A stretch of DNA of 59,374 nucleotides from Pyxidicoccus fallax (GTDB lineage: Bacteria; Myxococcota; Myxococcia; Myxococcales; Myxococcaceae). The notes beneath the pieces are model-generated. The model had not been told where the DNA came from. It saw nothing but the letters and a program-made list of their open reading frames with translations, and ran no database searches. This document shows positions 17,176 to 26,021 of this stretch, one piece after another; positions within the stretch are counted from its first letter, which is position 1; each line of letters begins with the position of its first letter. The translations under genes and the position numbers were made by a program. The stretch covers positions 1-59,374 of the forward strand of contig NZ_JABBJJ010000033.1 of NCBI RefSeq assembly GCF_012933655.1, given 5' to 3'.

Positions 17176-19073
17176 GCGGGATGACCTGGGAGGGGCCGCT
17201 GCTGGTCCACCTGTCGTTCGAGGCCACGCGGGCGCAGGGCGGCGTGGGCACGGTGCTGGACCAGCTCCTCGCCTCGGCGGCCTACCGTGGCGCCTTCCGG
17301 CGCACGCTGCTGGTCAGCCCGCTGGTGCGCCCGTGCGGCGAGGGCAGCTACACGCCGGGCGAGTCGCTGGCGAAGGACCTCGCGGCGCATGGCGAGGTGC
17401 TCTACAGCGGGCTCCGGCGGCGCAACCCCGTGGAGCTGTCGCGGCGCCTGCGGCCGGTCGAGGCGCGGCATGGCGTGTCGCTCGTGTACGGGCGGCGGCC
17501 CGCGCCCGGAGGGCCGGTGGAGGTGCTGCTGGTGGACCTGACGGACGTGCTCCGCGGCTACCGCGTCTTCATGCCCACCATGCCGCTGTTCCTGGAGCGG
17601 CTGCGCCGGTTGCTCGGCGTGGAGGTGCGGCTGGATGTCCGGGCGCCCAGGCCCGCGCCATGGCGCGTGGCCTCGTGGGCCACGCGTGTGCTCCGGGGAG
17701 AGCGGCTGGGGGGCACCACGCTCGTCAACCGGCTCTACCGGCATGGGGTGCGGCGCGGCTGGGTGCATGCGCCGCCGCTGGACCATGACGCGATGATGGG
17801 CATGGTCCTCGCCGAGCCCGTCTTCGACGCGGTGGAGGCCCTGCGTCCTCCCGGTGGGGCGAGCTGCGTCTTCCTGGCCCAGGAGCACCTGTCCCTGCCG
17901 CTGGCGTACAAGGCCCTGCTGGATGGCCGCGCGTGGAGCCGCACCGTGAACTACGCCGGCGAGGTGCGGACGCCTCGGGTGCTCGTGGAGTATGGCGACG
18001 CGCCGGGACAGGGGGCCTCGGACAACCGCTTCTACCAGGTGCAGCGCCTCGCGCTCGCCGAGGGACAGACGCTGGACGAGGTCTTCCCGGTGGAGGGCTG
18101 GCCGAGCTTCCAGATTCTGCGGCATGGCTCCCTGTGCGATGGAGTCGGGGCCGTCAGCCCTTCCGTCGCGGACGAGCTGCGCTTCGTGGACCGGCGCTTC
18201 CGTGCGCGTCCCATCACCGTCATTCCGCACGGCCACCGCGCCGTGGCGACGGACTGGGACGCGCGGCGGGAGAGCCGCGAGCGGGTGCTGCGCCACCTGC
18301 GCGAGCGGCTGGGCCATGACTTCCGGCTGGTGCTCACCCGCATCTCCCGCGACGAGGTGTGCAAGGGGTTGCAGCGGGACGTCACCGTCTGCGAGTCCCT
18401 GGCGGAGCGGCTCCCGCCGGAGCGCCTGCCCGCGGTGCTGCTCATCATCTCGGAGTGGGACGCGGCCCAGCCCTCCGACAACATCCGCGCGCTGCTGGAG
18501 CGGGTGGCGGCTTTCAACGCGCGAGGAACGGGGCTCCACATCCATGCCATCAACCAGGCGACGTGGCCCGCGGGCCTGGACTTCACGCGGGACGACCTGC
18601 TGCGCGCCACGGATGTCTCGTTGGGACAGTCCCTCTACGAGTCCTTCGGTCTGGCGCAGCTGGAGCCGCTGAGCTGCGGGGCGGTGTGCGTCATCTCTGG
18701 AGTGAGCGGAGCACGCCGCACGCTGGCGGAGCTGTGCGCCGACATGGGCATGTCCGAGCAGGCGCATCCGAACCTCGTGGTCGCGGACTACGCGTCCGAG
18801 GAGGACGGTGACCCGTCGTGGACCATCACGCACTGGAAGTCCCTTCGGGCGGATGAGCTCCAGGCGCTGGAGCGGCGGACGGCGCAGCACGTGGCGCGGC
18901 AGGTGGTGGAGCGCCTGCCGCGAGACGAGGAGGCCGCTCGCGGCCTGCTGGAGACAGGCCGCCAGCTCGCCGCGCGGATGCAGTGGGAGCCGCTCATCCG
19001 CGAGCAGCTCGTTCCCTTCCTCACCGAGCCCCTCCGTGTCGCGGAGGAGAGCGCAACAGGAGCTCGTCCATGA
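17172..19073 (+). CDS. GT-B fold glycosyltransferase, large
   Basis: The protein has 633 residues. The N-terminal half starts with a Gly-rich donor-side loop (ARAQGGVGTVL pattern, seen as ATRAQGGVGTV) as in glycogen synthase-like and GT4 enzymes. The C-terminal half has the retaining GT motif E-x7-E in YESFGLAQLEPLSCG (Glu490 and Glu498). The length is greater than a typical GT4 enzyme (about 380), because of a long region between the two Rossmann halves (residues about 120-330). The ATGA overlap with the PIG-L stop shows coupling. Donor and acceptor are unknown. No membrane segment is visible, so it is cytoplasmic. Confidence 0.82.
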   Translation: MSGMTWEGPLLVHLSFEATRAQGGVGTVLDQLLASAAYRGAFRRTLLVSPLVRPCGEGSYTPGESLAKDLAAHGEVLYSGLRRRNPVELSRRLRPVEARHGVSLVYGRRPAPGGPVEVLLVDLTDVLRGYRVFMPTMPLFLERLRRLLGVEVRLDVRAPRPAPWRVASWATRVLRGERLGGTTLVNRLYRHGVRRGWVHAPPLDHDAMMGMVLAEPVFDAVEALRPPGGASCVFLAQEHLSLPLAYKALLDGRAWSRTVNYAGEVRTPRVLVEYGDAPGQGASDNRFYQVQRLALAEGQTLDEVFPVEGWPSFQILRHGSLCDGVGAVSPSVADELRFVDRRFRARPITVIPHGHRAVATDWDARRESRERVLRHLRERLGHDFRLVLTRISRDEVCKGLQRDVTVCESLAERLPPERLPAVLLIISEWDAAQPSDNIRALLERVAAFNARGTGLHIHAINQATWPAGLDFTRDDLLRATDVSLGQSLYESFGLAQLEPLSCGAVCVISGVSGARRTLAELCADMGMSEQAHPNLVVADYASEEDGDPSWTITHWKSLRADELQALERRTAQHVARQVVERLPRDEEAARGLLETGRQLAARMQWEPLIREQLVPFLTEPLRVAEESATGARP

Positions 19074-19104
19074 AGGCACGAACCTCCACTTCCGGAGCAC
19101 CCCC

Positions 19105-20217
19105 ATGAGTTCGTACTCCCCTGTGGCATCAACCATCGTCGTGGCCCATCCCGAGGATGTCGTGCGCCTGTTCAGCACTGTCGCGCCGGGCGCGAGCATC
19201 GCGGTGGTGGCCGCCGCCGACGAAGCGAATGACCTCACCCGCCGGGAGCTTCACGCGGTGGGCATGGCGCTCGGGGCGAGGAGCACCCGAATGTTGGCTC
19301 TCTCCGAGGTGGGGCCCTGGCTGCGTGAGCAGGCGGCGCTCGGCGCGGTGCGAGTCCATACGCACAGCCCGCAGGAGGACGCGCCACGGCATCGGGAGCT
19401 CTGCCTCGCGGTGGGCCGCGCGGTGAACCGGCTCCGCGTCCCCGCCCTGGGTGCACGCCCCACAGCCGTCACGGTGCTGGACGACCGCTCCTTCCACCAG
19501 AAGCTGGGGTTGCTCAACGCGCTCTACCGCGAGCGCCCCGACGGTGCCGGAGAGGCCTGCACCCTCCCCGTGCGCGATGGCCCCGGCATCGAGGCGTTCT
19601 GCGACATCCGCCACGCGGACGTGGTGCGCGCGCTGTCGCTGACGAAGCCCGAAATCTTCACGGAGCTGGAGGACCCGTGGGGCTTCACGCACTCGACCTA
19701 CGAGCGCGAGCGCTATGCGCTCACGGCCCGGCTCCTCGGGGCACTGGCACGAGAAGGACGCGCGCCGCGGACGGTAATGGACGTGGGCGCGTGCGAAGGC
19801 CTGATGACGGAGCAGCTCCTGTCGCTCTTCCCCGAGGCGCACGTGCAGGCGGTGGAGTCCGAGCCGGGCTTCGTCTCGCGCCTGCGCGCGCGGCTGGGCG
19901 GCGAGGCACGCGTCCGCATCGTGGACGCCTCCGCGCTGGACGTGCCGCTGGAGGCGGACCTGGTGCTGCTGGCGGAGGTGCTCTACTACCTGCCCATGCC
20001 CCAGGGCCGCGAGTTGCTGGGACACCTTCGGGCCGAGCACGTACTGACCTCGTACGGCGGGCCCTTCGCCGAGGAAGTCCACGCGGACCTGCGGGCGCTG
20101 GGGTGGAAGACGGTGGCCGCGGACTCGCTGCCCGGGCGCATCGAGCCCATGGACGGCGTGTCCAGCCCGCTCCTGGTGCGTCGCGCGGGGACCCAGGTCC
20201 GGCTCTGGGCCCGGTGA
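19105..20217 (+). CDS. PIG-L-like domain fused to SAM-dependent methyltransferase (NodS-like)
   Basis: The protein has 370 residues. Residues 1-150 read as a PIG-L domain with a changed active site: VVAHPEDVV (His15, Glu17, Asp18) replaces AHPDDE, while a THSPQEDAPRHRE segment keeps the shape of the second motif. Residues about 190-365 are a class I methyltransferase with motif I DVGACEGLMTE and an acidic residue after beta-2 (VQAVESEPG), closest in pattern to NodS-type N-methyltransferases. A deacetylase-like domain fused to an N-methyltransferase suggests deacetylation of an amino sugar followed by N-methylation (inference). It is the last gene of the operon, with only three bases before the convergent GNAT stop. 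Confidence 0.8.
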   Translation: MSSYSPVASTIVVAHPEDVVRLFSTVAPGASIAVVAAADEANDLTRRELHAVGMALGARSTRMLALSEVGPWLREQAALGAVRVHTHSPQEDAPRHRELCLAVGRAVNRLRVPALGARPTAVTVLDDRSFHQKLGLLNALYRERPDGAGEACTLPVRDGPGIEAFCDIRHADVVRALSLTKPEIFTELEDPWGFTHSTYERERYALTARLLGALAREGRAPRTVMDVGACEGLMTEQLLSLFPEAHVQAVESEPGFVSRLRARLGGEARVRIVDASALDVPLEADLVLLAEVLYYLPMPQGRELLGHLRAEHVLTSYGGPFAEEVHADLRALGWKTVAADSLPGRIEPMDGVSSPLLVRRAGTQVRLWAR

Positions 20218-20220
20218 GCT

Positions 20221-21153
20221 TCAGGGCTCCGCGGGAAGCAGCGGCCCCCGGAAGAGGATGGCTCCGGGGAGCGGGCGATAGCCGAACGTCTCGTTGAGGT
20301 GACGGATGGGCGCGTTGTCCAGGTGGTTCTCCGTGACCACCCGCTGGAAGCCGGCCCGCTGCGCACCGGCGAGCTGGGCCCGCTTCAGCGCGCTGGCGAT
20401 GCCTTGCCCCCGCCACGCGCGCTTCACTCCCGTGAGGCTGTGGAAGGCGATGCCGCGCTGGCCGCGCTGGAGCACCGCGTAGCCCACGACCTCGTCGCCA
20501 TGCAGGGCGATGAACGTCAGGTCATGCGTGTGGGGAGGGCGGTCCAGGTCCGTCGCCAGCCACTCCTCGAAGGAGCCCACGGCGTCCGGCCCCTCACCGG
20601 GGATGTCCGCGATGGCCTCCTGCGCCACCGCGTACATCCCACGCAACAGGTCCGGCCGCTCGGCGCGCGTGACGATGTGGATGCCCGGTGGCGGGCACAC
20701 CTCCGGGAGCACGAGGCCTTCCAGCTCCAGCATCAGCTCGGTGTGCCGGGCCTGCTCGCGGTAGCCCCGGTGCTCCAGGTATCGCAACGCGTCCTCCTGG
20801 GACTCGTAGGCCTCCACCTCCAGCGAGTCCGCCCCGAGCCGCCGCGCCTCCGCCGAGACGGCGTGGTGGAGCGCCGTGCCCAGTCCCCGCCGCCGGTGCT
20901 CGCTCCTGACCCACAGGCCGGTCACCGCGCACGACGCCTCCCCTTCCCCACTGGGAGGCTGGAGGAACGCGGCACCCACGGCCTGTCCGTCCACACGCAG
21001 CACGTACTCCGTGCGGCCCTGGGCGCGGCTGCGGTAGCGGGCATCCTCGAACGAGAGCACGCCCCAGACATCCACCTCGTTCACGATGTCCACCCAGTCG
21101 CGCAGGGCGGCGTCGTCCTTCACGGTTTCAATGAGGGGCGGGCTCAAGAGCAC
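20221..21153 (-). CDS. Tandem GNAT acyltransferase (two GNAT domains)
   Basis: The protein has 310 residues with two GNAT folds. The first (about 1-150) has the acyl-CoA loop RSEHRRRGLGTAL and the second (about 155-305) has KRAWRGQGIASAL. Such duplicated GNATs are known from mycothiol synthase (MshD) and related proteins, where usually only one half is catalytic. The gene begins 8 bases after the stop of the adenylation-carrier-methyltransferase gene, so the two are co-transcribed and probably coupled. An attractive role is acylation or release of the carrier-bound amino acid (inference). MshD similarity is notable given the PIG-L and glycosyltransferase genes opposite. Confidence 0.88.
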   Translation of the reverse strand: MLLSPPLIETVKDDAALRDWVDIVNEVDVWGVLSFEDARYRSRAQGRTEYVLRVDGQAVGAAFLQPPSGEGEASCAVTGLWVRSEHRRRGLGTALHHAVSAEARRLGADSLEVEAYESQEDALRYLEHRGYREQARHTELMLELEGLVLPEVCPPPGIHIVTRAERPDLLRGMYAVAQEAIADIPGEGPDAVGSFEEWLATDLDRPPHTHDLTFIALHGDEVVGYAVLQRGQRGIAFHSLTGVKRAWRGQGIASALKRAQLAGAQRAGFQRVVTENHLDNAPIRHLNETFGYRPLPGAILFRGPLLPAEP

Positions 21154-21161
21154 TCGCTCTT

Positions 21162-24100
21162 CTACCGTGAACCCACGGCCTTGAGGTACGGGAACGCCGG
21201 AATCGTGAGCTGCAGGCGCGCACGCTGGACGGTGCCGAAGTGGGTCGGCAGGCCGAGCTCGGAGAAGACCTCGCCCATGACCCGGGGCCGGTCGAAGCGC
21301 TCGTACAGGGCCCTCACCGCGTCCTCCGGCGCGGAGGCCGGGTGCGCGATGGACTTCGACGACAACCGGAAGCGCCCGTCCTGCCCCCGGATGTAGCTCT
21401 GCTGCATCGTGCTCGCCCGCTCGAAGGTCGTCTTGAGGAACGCGTCATTCAGCTGCTGCTCCGACTTCCGGGGCAGCAGCGAGTCCTGGCGGCGCAGATA
21501 GAACCAGAGCATCGGCGACTTCTCGTGCATCAACAGGTTCGACACGCGCCACCGGTCCAGGTCCGGCATGGCGTCGTAGACGCGCTGGATGTCCGGGTCC
21601 GTGAAGCCCATCTCCCAGAAGATGCTCTCGGCGCGGTACTTCGCGTAGAGGCTGATGCAGGGCCGCACCAGCTCCAGGTTGCAGCCGCCCGCCATGTCGG
21701 CCAGCGAGTCCACCGTGTAGCTGTGCTCGACCGGGTTGATGAGCAGGTCCGCGAAGTCCGACTCCTCCCAGTCGCGGTGGCGGCTGATGAACCGCGCCAT
21801 CGTGTTGTCGACGGCGAACCCCGCCGCCAGCCGCTTCGCCACCGCGTAGTCGTTGGACGACAGCCCCTGCGTCATCAGCCGGATGGCCTTCTGGAAGGCG
21901 CTGGTGATCGTCCGGTGGAAGCGGTTGTACACGAGCAGCTCCATCAAGCCGTCGCGCTTGAGGGCCCGGGACAACCTCGCCAGCGCATGGGCCGGCTCGT
22001 AGGTGTGGTGAATCACGCCCGTGCAGACGATGAAGTCGAACTGCTCCACGTAGGGCGCGTCGTTGATGCTCTCCAGCCGCAGTTCGAGGTTCTTCACGCC
22101 CAGGTCGGCCGCGTTGGCCGCGCAGATTTCAATCGACTTCGTCGACAGGTCCGTGCCGAGCACCTTCGCGTTCGGGAACAGCAGCGCCGTCAGGAGCGCC
22201 TGGTTCGTGCCGCAGCCCGCCACCCAGATGTTGGCGTCCCGGGGCACGGCGGTGTGGCCGAAGTCGCCCACCTCCTGGCTGACCAGCGTCCGCTCGAAGT
22301 CCGGGTCCTGGAGCGTGTCGAACTTCGACGAGTTCCACGGCCACGGGAAGCGGCTGTAGAACTCGCCGACCTTCTCGTCCACGGAGGTGATGGACTCCGC
22401 GTTGACGAGGTTCTCCTCGTCGCTCTTCTTCGTGGCCGCCGCGGGCGTCGTGCTCGCTCCAGGCCCCGGAATGAACCGGGGGAGCGGCGCCTCCTCCGTC
22501 CTTGCGCCCGTGGCGATGCGAATCTCCGCGTTGGCCCGCGCCTGCTCGATGCTCCGGGCCAGCGCGGCGACGGTCCGGTTCTCGAAGATGCTGCGCATGT
22601 TCAGGTCCACCCCGAGCGCCTCGCGAATCCGCAGGATGATCTGGTTCGCCAGCAGCGAGTGGCCGCCCATCTCGAAGAAGTCGTCGTCGACGCCAATCTC
22701 CGCGAGCCCGAGCGACCTGCGCCAGATGGCCGCGAGCTCCGTCTCCGTTGGCGTGCGCGGCGGCGCGGACATGCTCCGCATCCGTGCCTTCACCTCGTCG
22801 AGCCGGGGCAGTGCCTTCGTGTCGACCTTGCCGTTGGGCGTGAGGGGCCACCGAGCAACGTGGACGAAGTACTGCGGGAGAAGCTCCTGGCTCAGCTGCG
22901 TCCCCAGGAAGCTGCGGAGCGCGGACGCGTCGATGGCCTGCTCCGAGGCGTAGTAGGCGATGAGCGCGCTGGCGCCCGCATCCGTGCCGAGCAGGACCAC
23001 GCTGTCGCGCACCGCCGGGTGCCGGTTCAGCAGGCTCCTAAGGCCCTCCAGCTCGACGCGGTGGCCGTTGAACTTGATCTGCGAGTCGTTCCGGCCCTCG
23101 AAGCCCAGGCGTTCGCCGGGCAGCCAGCGCGCGAGGTCTCCTGTCCGGTACAGCACCGCGTCCTTCTCGAACGGGCTGGGGACGAAGCGCTCGCGGGTCG
23201 CCTCCGGGTTGCCGAGGTAGCCCAGCGCCAGACAGTCTCCGCCGAGGTACAGCTCGCCCGTCACGCCCTCCGCCACCGGAGTCAGGCGCTCATCCAGCAC
23301 CCAGGCCCGGGCGTTCGGCGCCGGCCGGCCGATGGGGACGAAGTCCTGGACATCCGAGCCAGGGTTGAACCGGTGCACGATGCACCCCACCGTTGCCTCC
23401 GTGGGGCCGTACTCGTTGAACAGCTCCAGCCCGGGGCCGAAGCTCTCCAGCGCCTGCCGCGCCAGCCGCGTGTCCAGGCTCTCGCCGCCAACGATGAGCC
23501 GCCGCACCCGGCTGCCCGGATGCTTGCGCGTGACGAGCAGCGACAGGTGGCTGGGCGTGAGCTTCACGGTGTCGACACGGTTGTCCTCGATGGCGTCCAT
23601 CAGCGCCGCGCCCGCCGAGGAGCCCGGATAGGCGATGAGCGTTCCACCGGAGACGAGCGGCACGAAGAGCGACGTCACGGTGAGGTCGAACGCCAGGGAC
23701 GAGTACAGCGGGAACGTTGCGGCGTCGTTGCCCACGTACAGCTCGCGCGCCCACCCGATGTAGCTCGCGAGCGCGCGGTGGGGCACAAGCACGCCCTTGG
23801 GATTCCCCGTCGTGCCCGACGTGTAGATGACGTAGGCGGCGTCTTCGGGAGAGACGTGGGCTTCAGCGTCAGACGGCGCGCTGTCGTGCCCCGTGGGAGA
23901 GATACAGCGCACCGGAAGCCCACGCAGACGCTCGCCGAGCTCGGGCTGCGTGAGGACGAGGGACACCCCGGCGTTCTCGATGACGAACTTCGTGTAGTCG
24001 AGCGGCCGCAGCGGCTCCAGGGGCACGTAGGCGGCGCCAGCTTCGAGACACCCGAGCACCGCGATGACCAGCTCGATGGAGGGTGTGAGGAGGATGCCGA

Positions 24101-24299
24101 CCCGGGAGCCGGGCCCCACGCCTTGTCGCCGGAGCGTGGCCGCCAGGGCCCGCGCGCGCGCCGACAGTTGCTCATAGGTGACGCTCGTGTTGCCGGAGGC
24201 CACCGCGACCGAGCTGGGGGTTCGCTTCGCCTGCTCGGCGAAGAGCCGGTGGACGGGCTCGGGACGGGCGAAGCGCGGGTGCTCTCTCTGGGTCGTCAT
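21162..24299 (-). CDS. NRPS-like protein: adenylation - carrier - methyltransferase
   Basis: The protein has 1045 residues. The adenylation domain (about 1-520) shows YTSGTTGNPKG, NEYGPTEAT, LYRTGDLARW and the A10 lysine in NGKVDTKAL. The carrier domain (about 525-600) has the phosphopantetheine serine Ser548 in GGHSLL. A C-terminal class I methyltransferase (about 630-1045) contains FYSRFPWPW and SAM motif VAGCGTNQALL. There is no condensation, thioesterase or reductase domain. Reading the ten specificity positions by alignment to GrsA from memory gives D-L-T-K-I-G-E-V-G-K, the published pattern for asparagine. Predicted step: Asn is activated, tethered and methylated, then handed to another enzyme; the coupled tandem GNAT is the best local candidate. 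The start at 24299 was chosen from domain extent. Confidence 0.9.
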   Translation of the reverse strand: MTTQREHPRFARPEPVHRLFAEQAKRTPSSVAVASGNTSVTYEQLSARARALAATLRRQGVGPGSRVGILLTPSIELVIAVLGCLEAGAAYVPLEPLRPLDYTKFVIENAGVSLVLTQPELGERLRGLPVRCISPTGHDSAPSDAEAHVSPEDAAYVIYTSGTTGNPKGVLVPHRALASYIGWARELYVGNDAATFPLYSSLAFDLTVTSLFVPLVSGGTLIAYPGSSAGAALMDAIEDNRVDTVKLTPSHLSLLVTRKHPGSRVRRLIVGGESLDTRLARQALESFGPGLELFNEYGPTEATVGCIVHRFNPGSDVQDFVPIGRPAPNARAWVLDERLTPVAEGVTGELYLGGDCLALGYLGNPEATRERFVPSPFEKDAVLYRTGDLARWLPGERLGFEGRNDSQIKFNGHRVELEGLRSLLNRHPAVRDSVVLLGTDAGASALIAYYASEQAIDASALRSFLGTQLSQELLPQYFVHVARWPLTPNGKVDTKALPRLDEVKARMRSMSAPPRTPTETELAAIWRRSLGLAEIGVDDDFFEMGGHSLLANQIILRIREALGVDLNMRSIFENRTVAALARSIEQARANAEIRIATGARTEEAPLPRFIPGPGASTTPAAATKKSDEENLVNAESITSVDEKVGEFYSRFPWPWNSSKFDTLQDPDFERTLVSQEVGDFGHTAVPRDANIWVAGCGTNQALLTALLFPNAKVLGTDLSTKSIEICAANAADLGVKNLELRLESINDAPYVEQFDFIVCTGVIHHTYEPAHALARLSRALKRDGLMELLVYNRFHRTITSAFQKAIRLMTQGLSSNDYAVAKRLAAGFAVDNTMARFISRHRDWEESDFADLLINPVEHSYTVDSLADMAGGCNLELVRPCISLYAKYRAESIFWEMGFTDPDIQRVYDAMPDLDRWRVSNLLMHEKSPMLWFYLRRQDSLLPRKSEQQLNDAFLKTTFERASTMQQSYIRGQDGRFRLSSKSIAHPASAPEDAVRALYERFDRPRVMGEVFSELGLPTHFGTVQRARLQLTIPAFPYLKAVGSR

Positions 24300-24437
24300 G
24301 CGTGCGGCTCCACGAAAATGGGTCGGTATCGATAACGACGGGGGGCGGACTTCTTCCCGGGCCAGTGCCTCCGAGCGCATCATTCCTCCCGCCCCGCGAA
24401 GGGGTGAAGTCGCACCGCCCTGTGAGAGCCCCCACCC

Positions 24438-25748
24438 ATGCGCCTCAGACATCCCCTCCTGTCCGTCCTGGCCGTGTTGTTCCTCGCCGTCCTCCCCCGG
24501 TGCGCGCCGCCGGACACCGCCGACGCGCCCTCCCCCGTCTCCGAGTCCTCCCAGGCCCTCACGCCGGGCGGCGGGCTCCGGTTCATGACGTACAACATCA
24601 AGCACGGTGAGCTGAGCAGCCTCGACAGCATCGCCAGCGTCATCCGGGGCCAGGCGCCGGACCTCGTTGCGCTCCAGGAAGTGGATGTCCTCACCAACCG
24701 CGCCGGCAAGGTGGACCAGGCCGCGCGGCTGGGACAGCTCACCGGCATGAATCACGCCTTCGTGCCGTCGCTGCTCAGCTACGACGGCGGGCAGTACGGC
24801 CTCGCCGTGCTGTCGCGCTACCCCATCCGCTCCGTGCAGCGCATCCCGCTGCGCTCGGCCGCCGAGCAGCGCGTGCTCGGGCTGGTGGAGGTGGAACTGG
24901 ACGCGACGCACGTGGTGCCCGTGGCCGTCACCCACTTCGGCACCACGGGCGCGACGGAACGTCTCAACCAGGCCGACGACGTCAAGGCCGCCCTCGCTGG
25001 GAAGCCGTGGGCGCTGCTCGGCGGAGACCTCAACGCGTCCCCTTCCGAGTCCGGCATCACCAGCTTGAAGACGCTGCTCACCGACGCGTGGACGCGCGGC
25101 GGCTCGGGCAATGGCTACACCCATGACGCGAGCTTCCCCACGCGCCGCATCGACTACCTCTTCCTCGGCTCCGGGTGGACGTCACCCGTGACGGCGGCCG
25201 TCGTGGGCGCGTCGTCCCAGTCGGACCACCGGCCCGTGGTGGCCACCCTCATCCTTCCCTGGAGCCAATCGCTCTTCGGTGACCGCGCGCCCGCCAACCC
25301 TGTCGAGGAAGCCGACACCCGCGCCGTCGAGCTGGGCGTGCGCTTCCGCAGCAACGTCCCCGGCACCATCACGGCGCTGCGCTTCTACCGGGGCACGGGC
25401 AACGCGAGCGGCTATGTCGCCCGCCTCTGGACGGGCACGGGCACCCTGCTGGCCCAGGTTCCCGTGAGCGACGGCCGCATCCCGGGCTGGCAGGAAGTCA
25501 CCCTGCCCACGCCCGTGCCCATCAGCGCCAACACGCTCTATGTGGCCTCGTACTACACGTCCAACGGCCGCTTCGCGCGAGACCCCTCCGGCCTCGCGAG
25601 CGCCGTCACCAGTGGCAACCTGACCGCCCCCGCCAGCGCGAGTGTGGGCGGCAATGGCGTGTATGCCTACGGTTCGGGCGGCTTCCCGTCCAGCAGCTAC
25701 AAGGACACGAACTACTGGGTGGACGTCCGCTTCGTGCCGTCGCCCTGA
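24438..25748 (+). CDS. Secreted endonuclease/exonuclease/phosphatase-family protein with DUF4082
   Basis: The protein has 436 residues. A signal peptide with a lipobox-like PRCAP (Cys22) is followed by an EEP domain (about 48-275). This contains MTYNIKHG, the metal-binding Glu in LVALQEVD, GGDLNASP and the terminal catalytic SDHRPVVA. Residues about 280-436 match DUF4082, a beta-sandwich seen attached to extracellular enzymes in actinobacteria and myxobacteria, with RFYRGTGN and YVASYYTSNG. The substrate could be nucleic acid, inositol phosphate or sphingomyelin; the sequence does not decide. It is divergent from the NRPS-like gene with 138 bases between. Confidence 0.9.
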   Translation: MRLRHPLLSVLAVLFLAVLPRCAPPDTADAPSPVSESSQALTPGGGLRFMTYNIKHGELSSLDSIASVIRGQAPDLVALQEVDVLTNRAGKVDQAARLGQLTGMNHAFVPSLLSYDGGQYGLAVLSRYPIRSVQRIPLRSAAEQRVLGLVEVELDATHVVPVAVTHFGTTGATERLNQADDVKAALAGKPWALLGGDLNASPSESGITSLKTLLTDAWTRGGSGNGYTHDASFPTRRIDYLFLGSGWTSPVTAAVVGASSQSDHRPVVATLILPWSQSLFGDRAPANPVEEADTRAVELGVRFRSNVPGTITALRFYRGTGNASGYVARLWTGTGTLLAQVPVSDGRIPGWQEVTLPTPVPISANTLYVASYYTSNGRFARDPSGLASAVTSGNLTAPASASVGGNGVYAYGSGGFPSSSYKDTNYWVDVRFVPSP

Positions 25749-26021
25749 GCCGGTGCGCTCGCGCCGCTTCGAAGGTGAGGCGGCGTGGGTGGCCTGCGAT
25801 CTGACGGGGCAATTCCAGACATGGGAGTGCGCCGCAAGTGCCACTACGGCAACAAGTCCCAGCGGGGCACCGAGGTTGGCATTCGCTGTCATCGAGAAAT
25901 CGAGAACCCGGACACCGTCACGCTTCCCTCTCGCCATCCTTGAAGGAGCTGAGTGCGAGCGATAGAAGGCGCGGCGCCATCTGAAAGACAGATGGACCCA
26001 AACTGAATCAGGGGCAGACCC
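25749..26021. other. Intergenic region with hairpin upstream of the Cys-rich lipoprotein gene
   Basis: No gene is visible. The stretch is less GC-rich than its surroundings. A perfect hairpin CCATCTG-AAAGA-CAGATGG lies at 25977-25995, 26 bases before the next ATG. It could be a leader structure or an operator. Confidence 0.5.

Noticed and set aside
21162-24299. Complete NRPS assembly line
   Set aside because: Only adenylation, carrier and methyltransferase domains are present, with no condensation, thioesterase or reductase in the protein or its neighbours.
21240-24335. A 1031-codon plus-strand frame opposite the NRPS-like gene
   Set aside because: No domain or plausible start. The minus strand has full adenylation, carrier and methyltransferase motifs.
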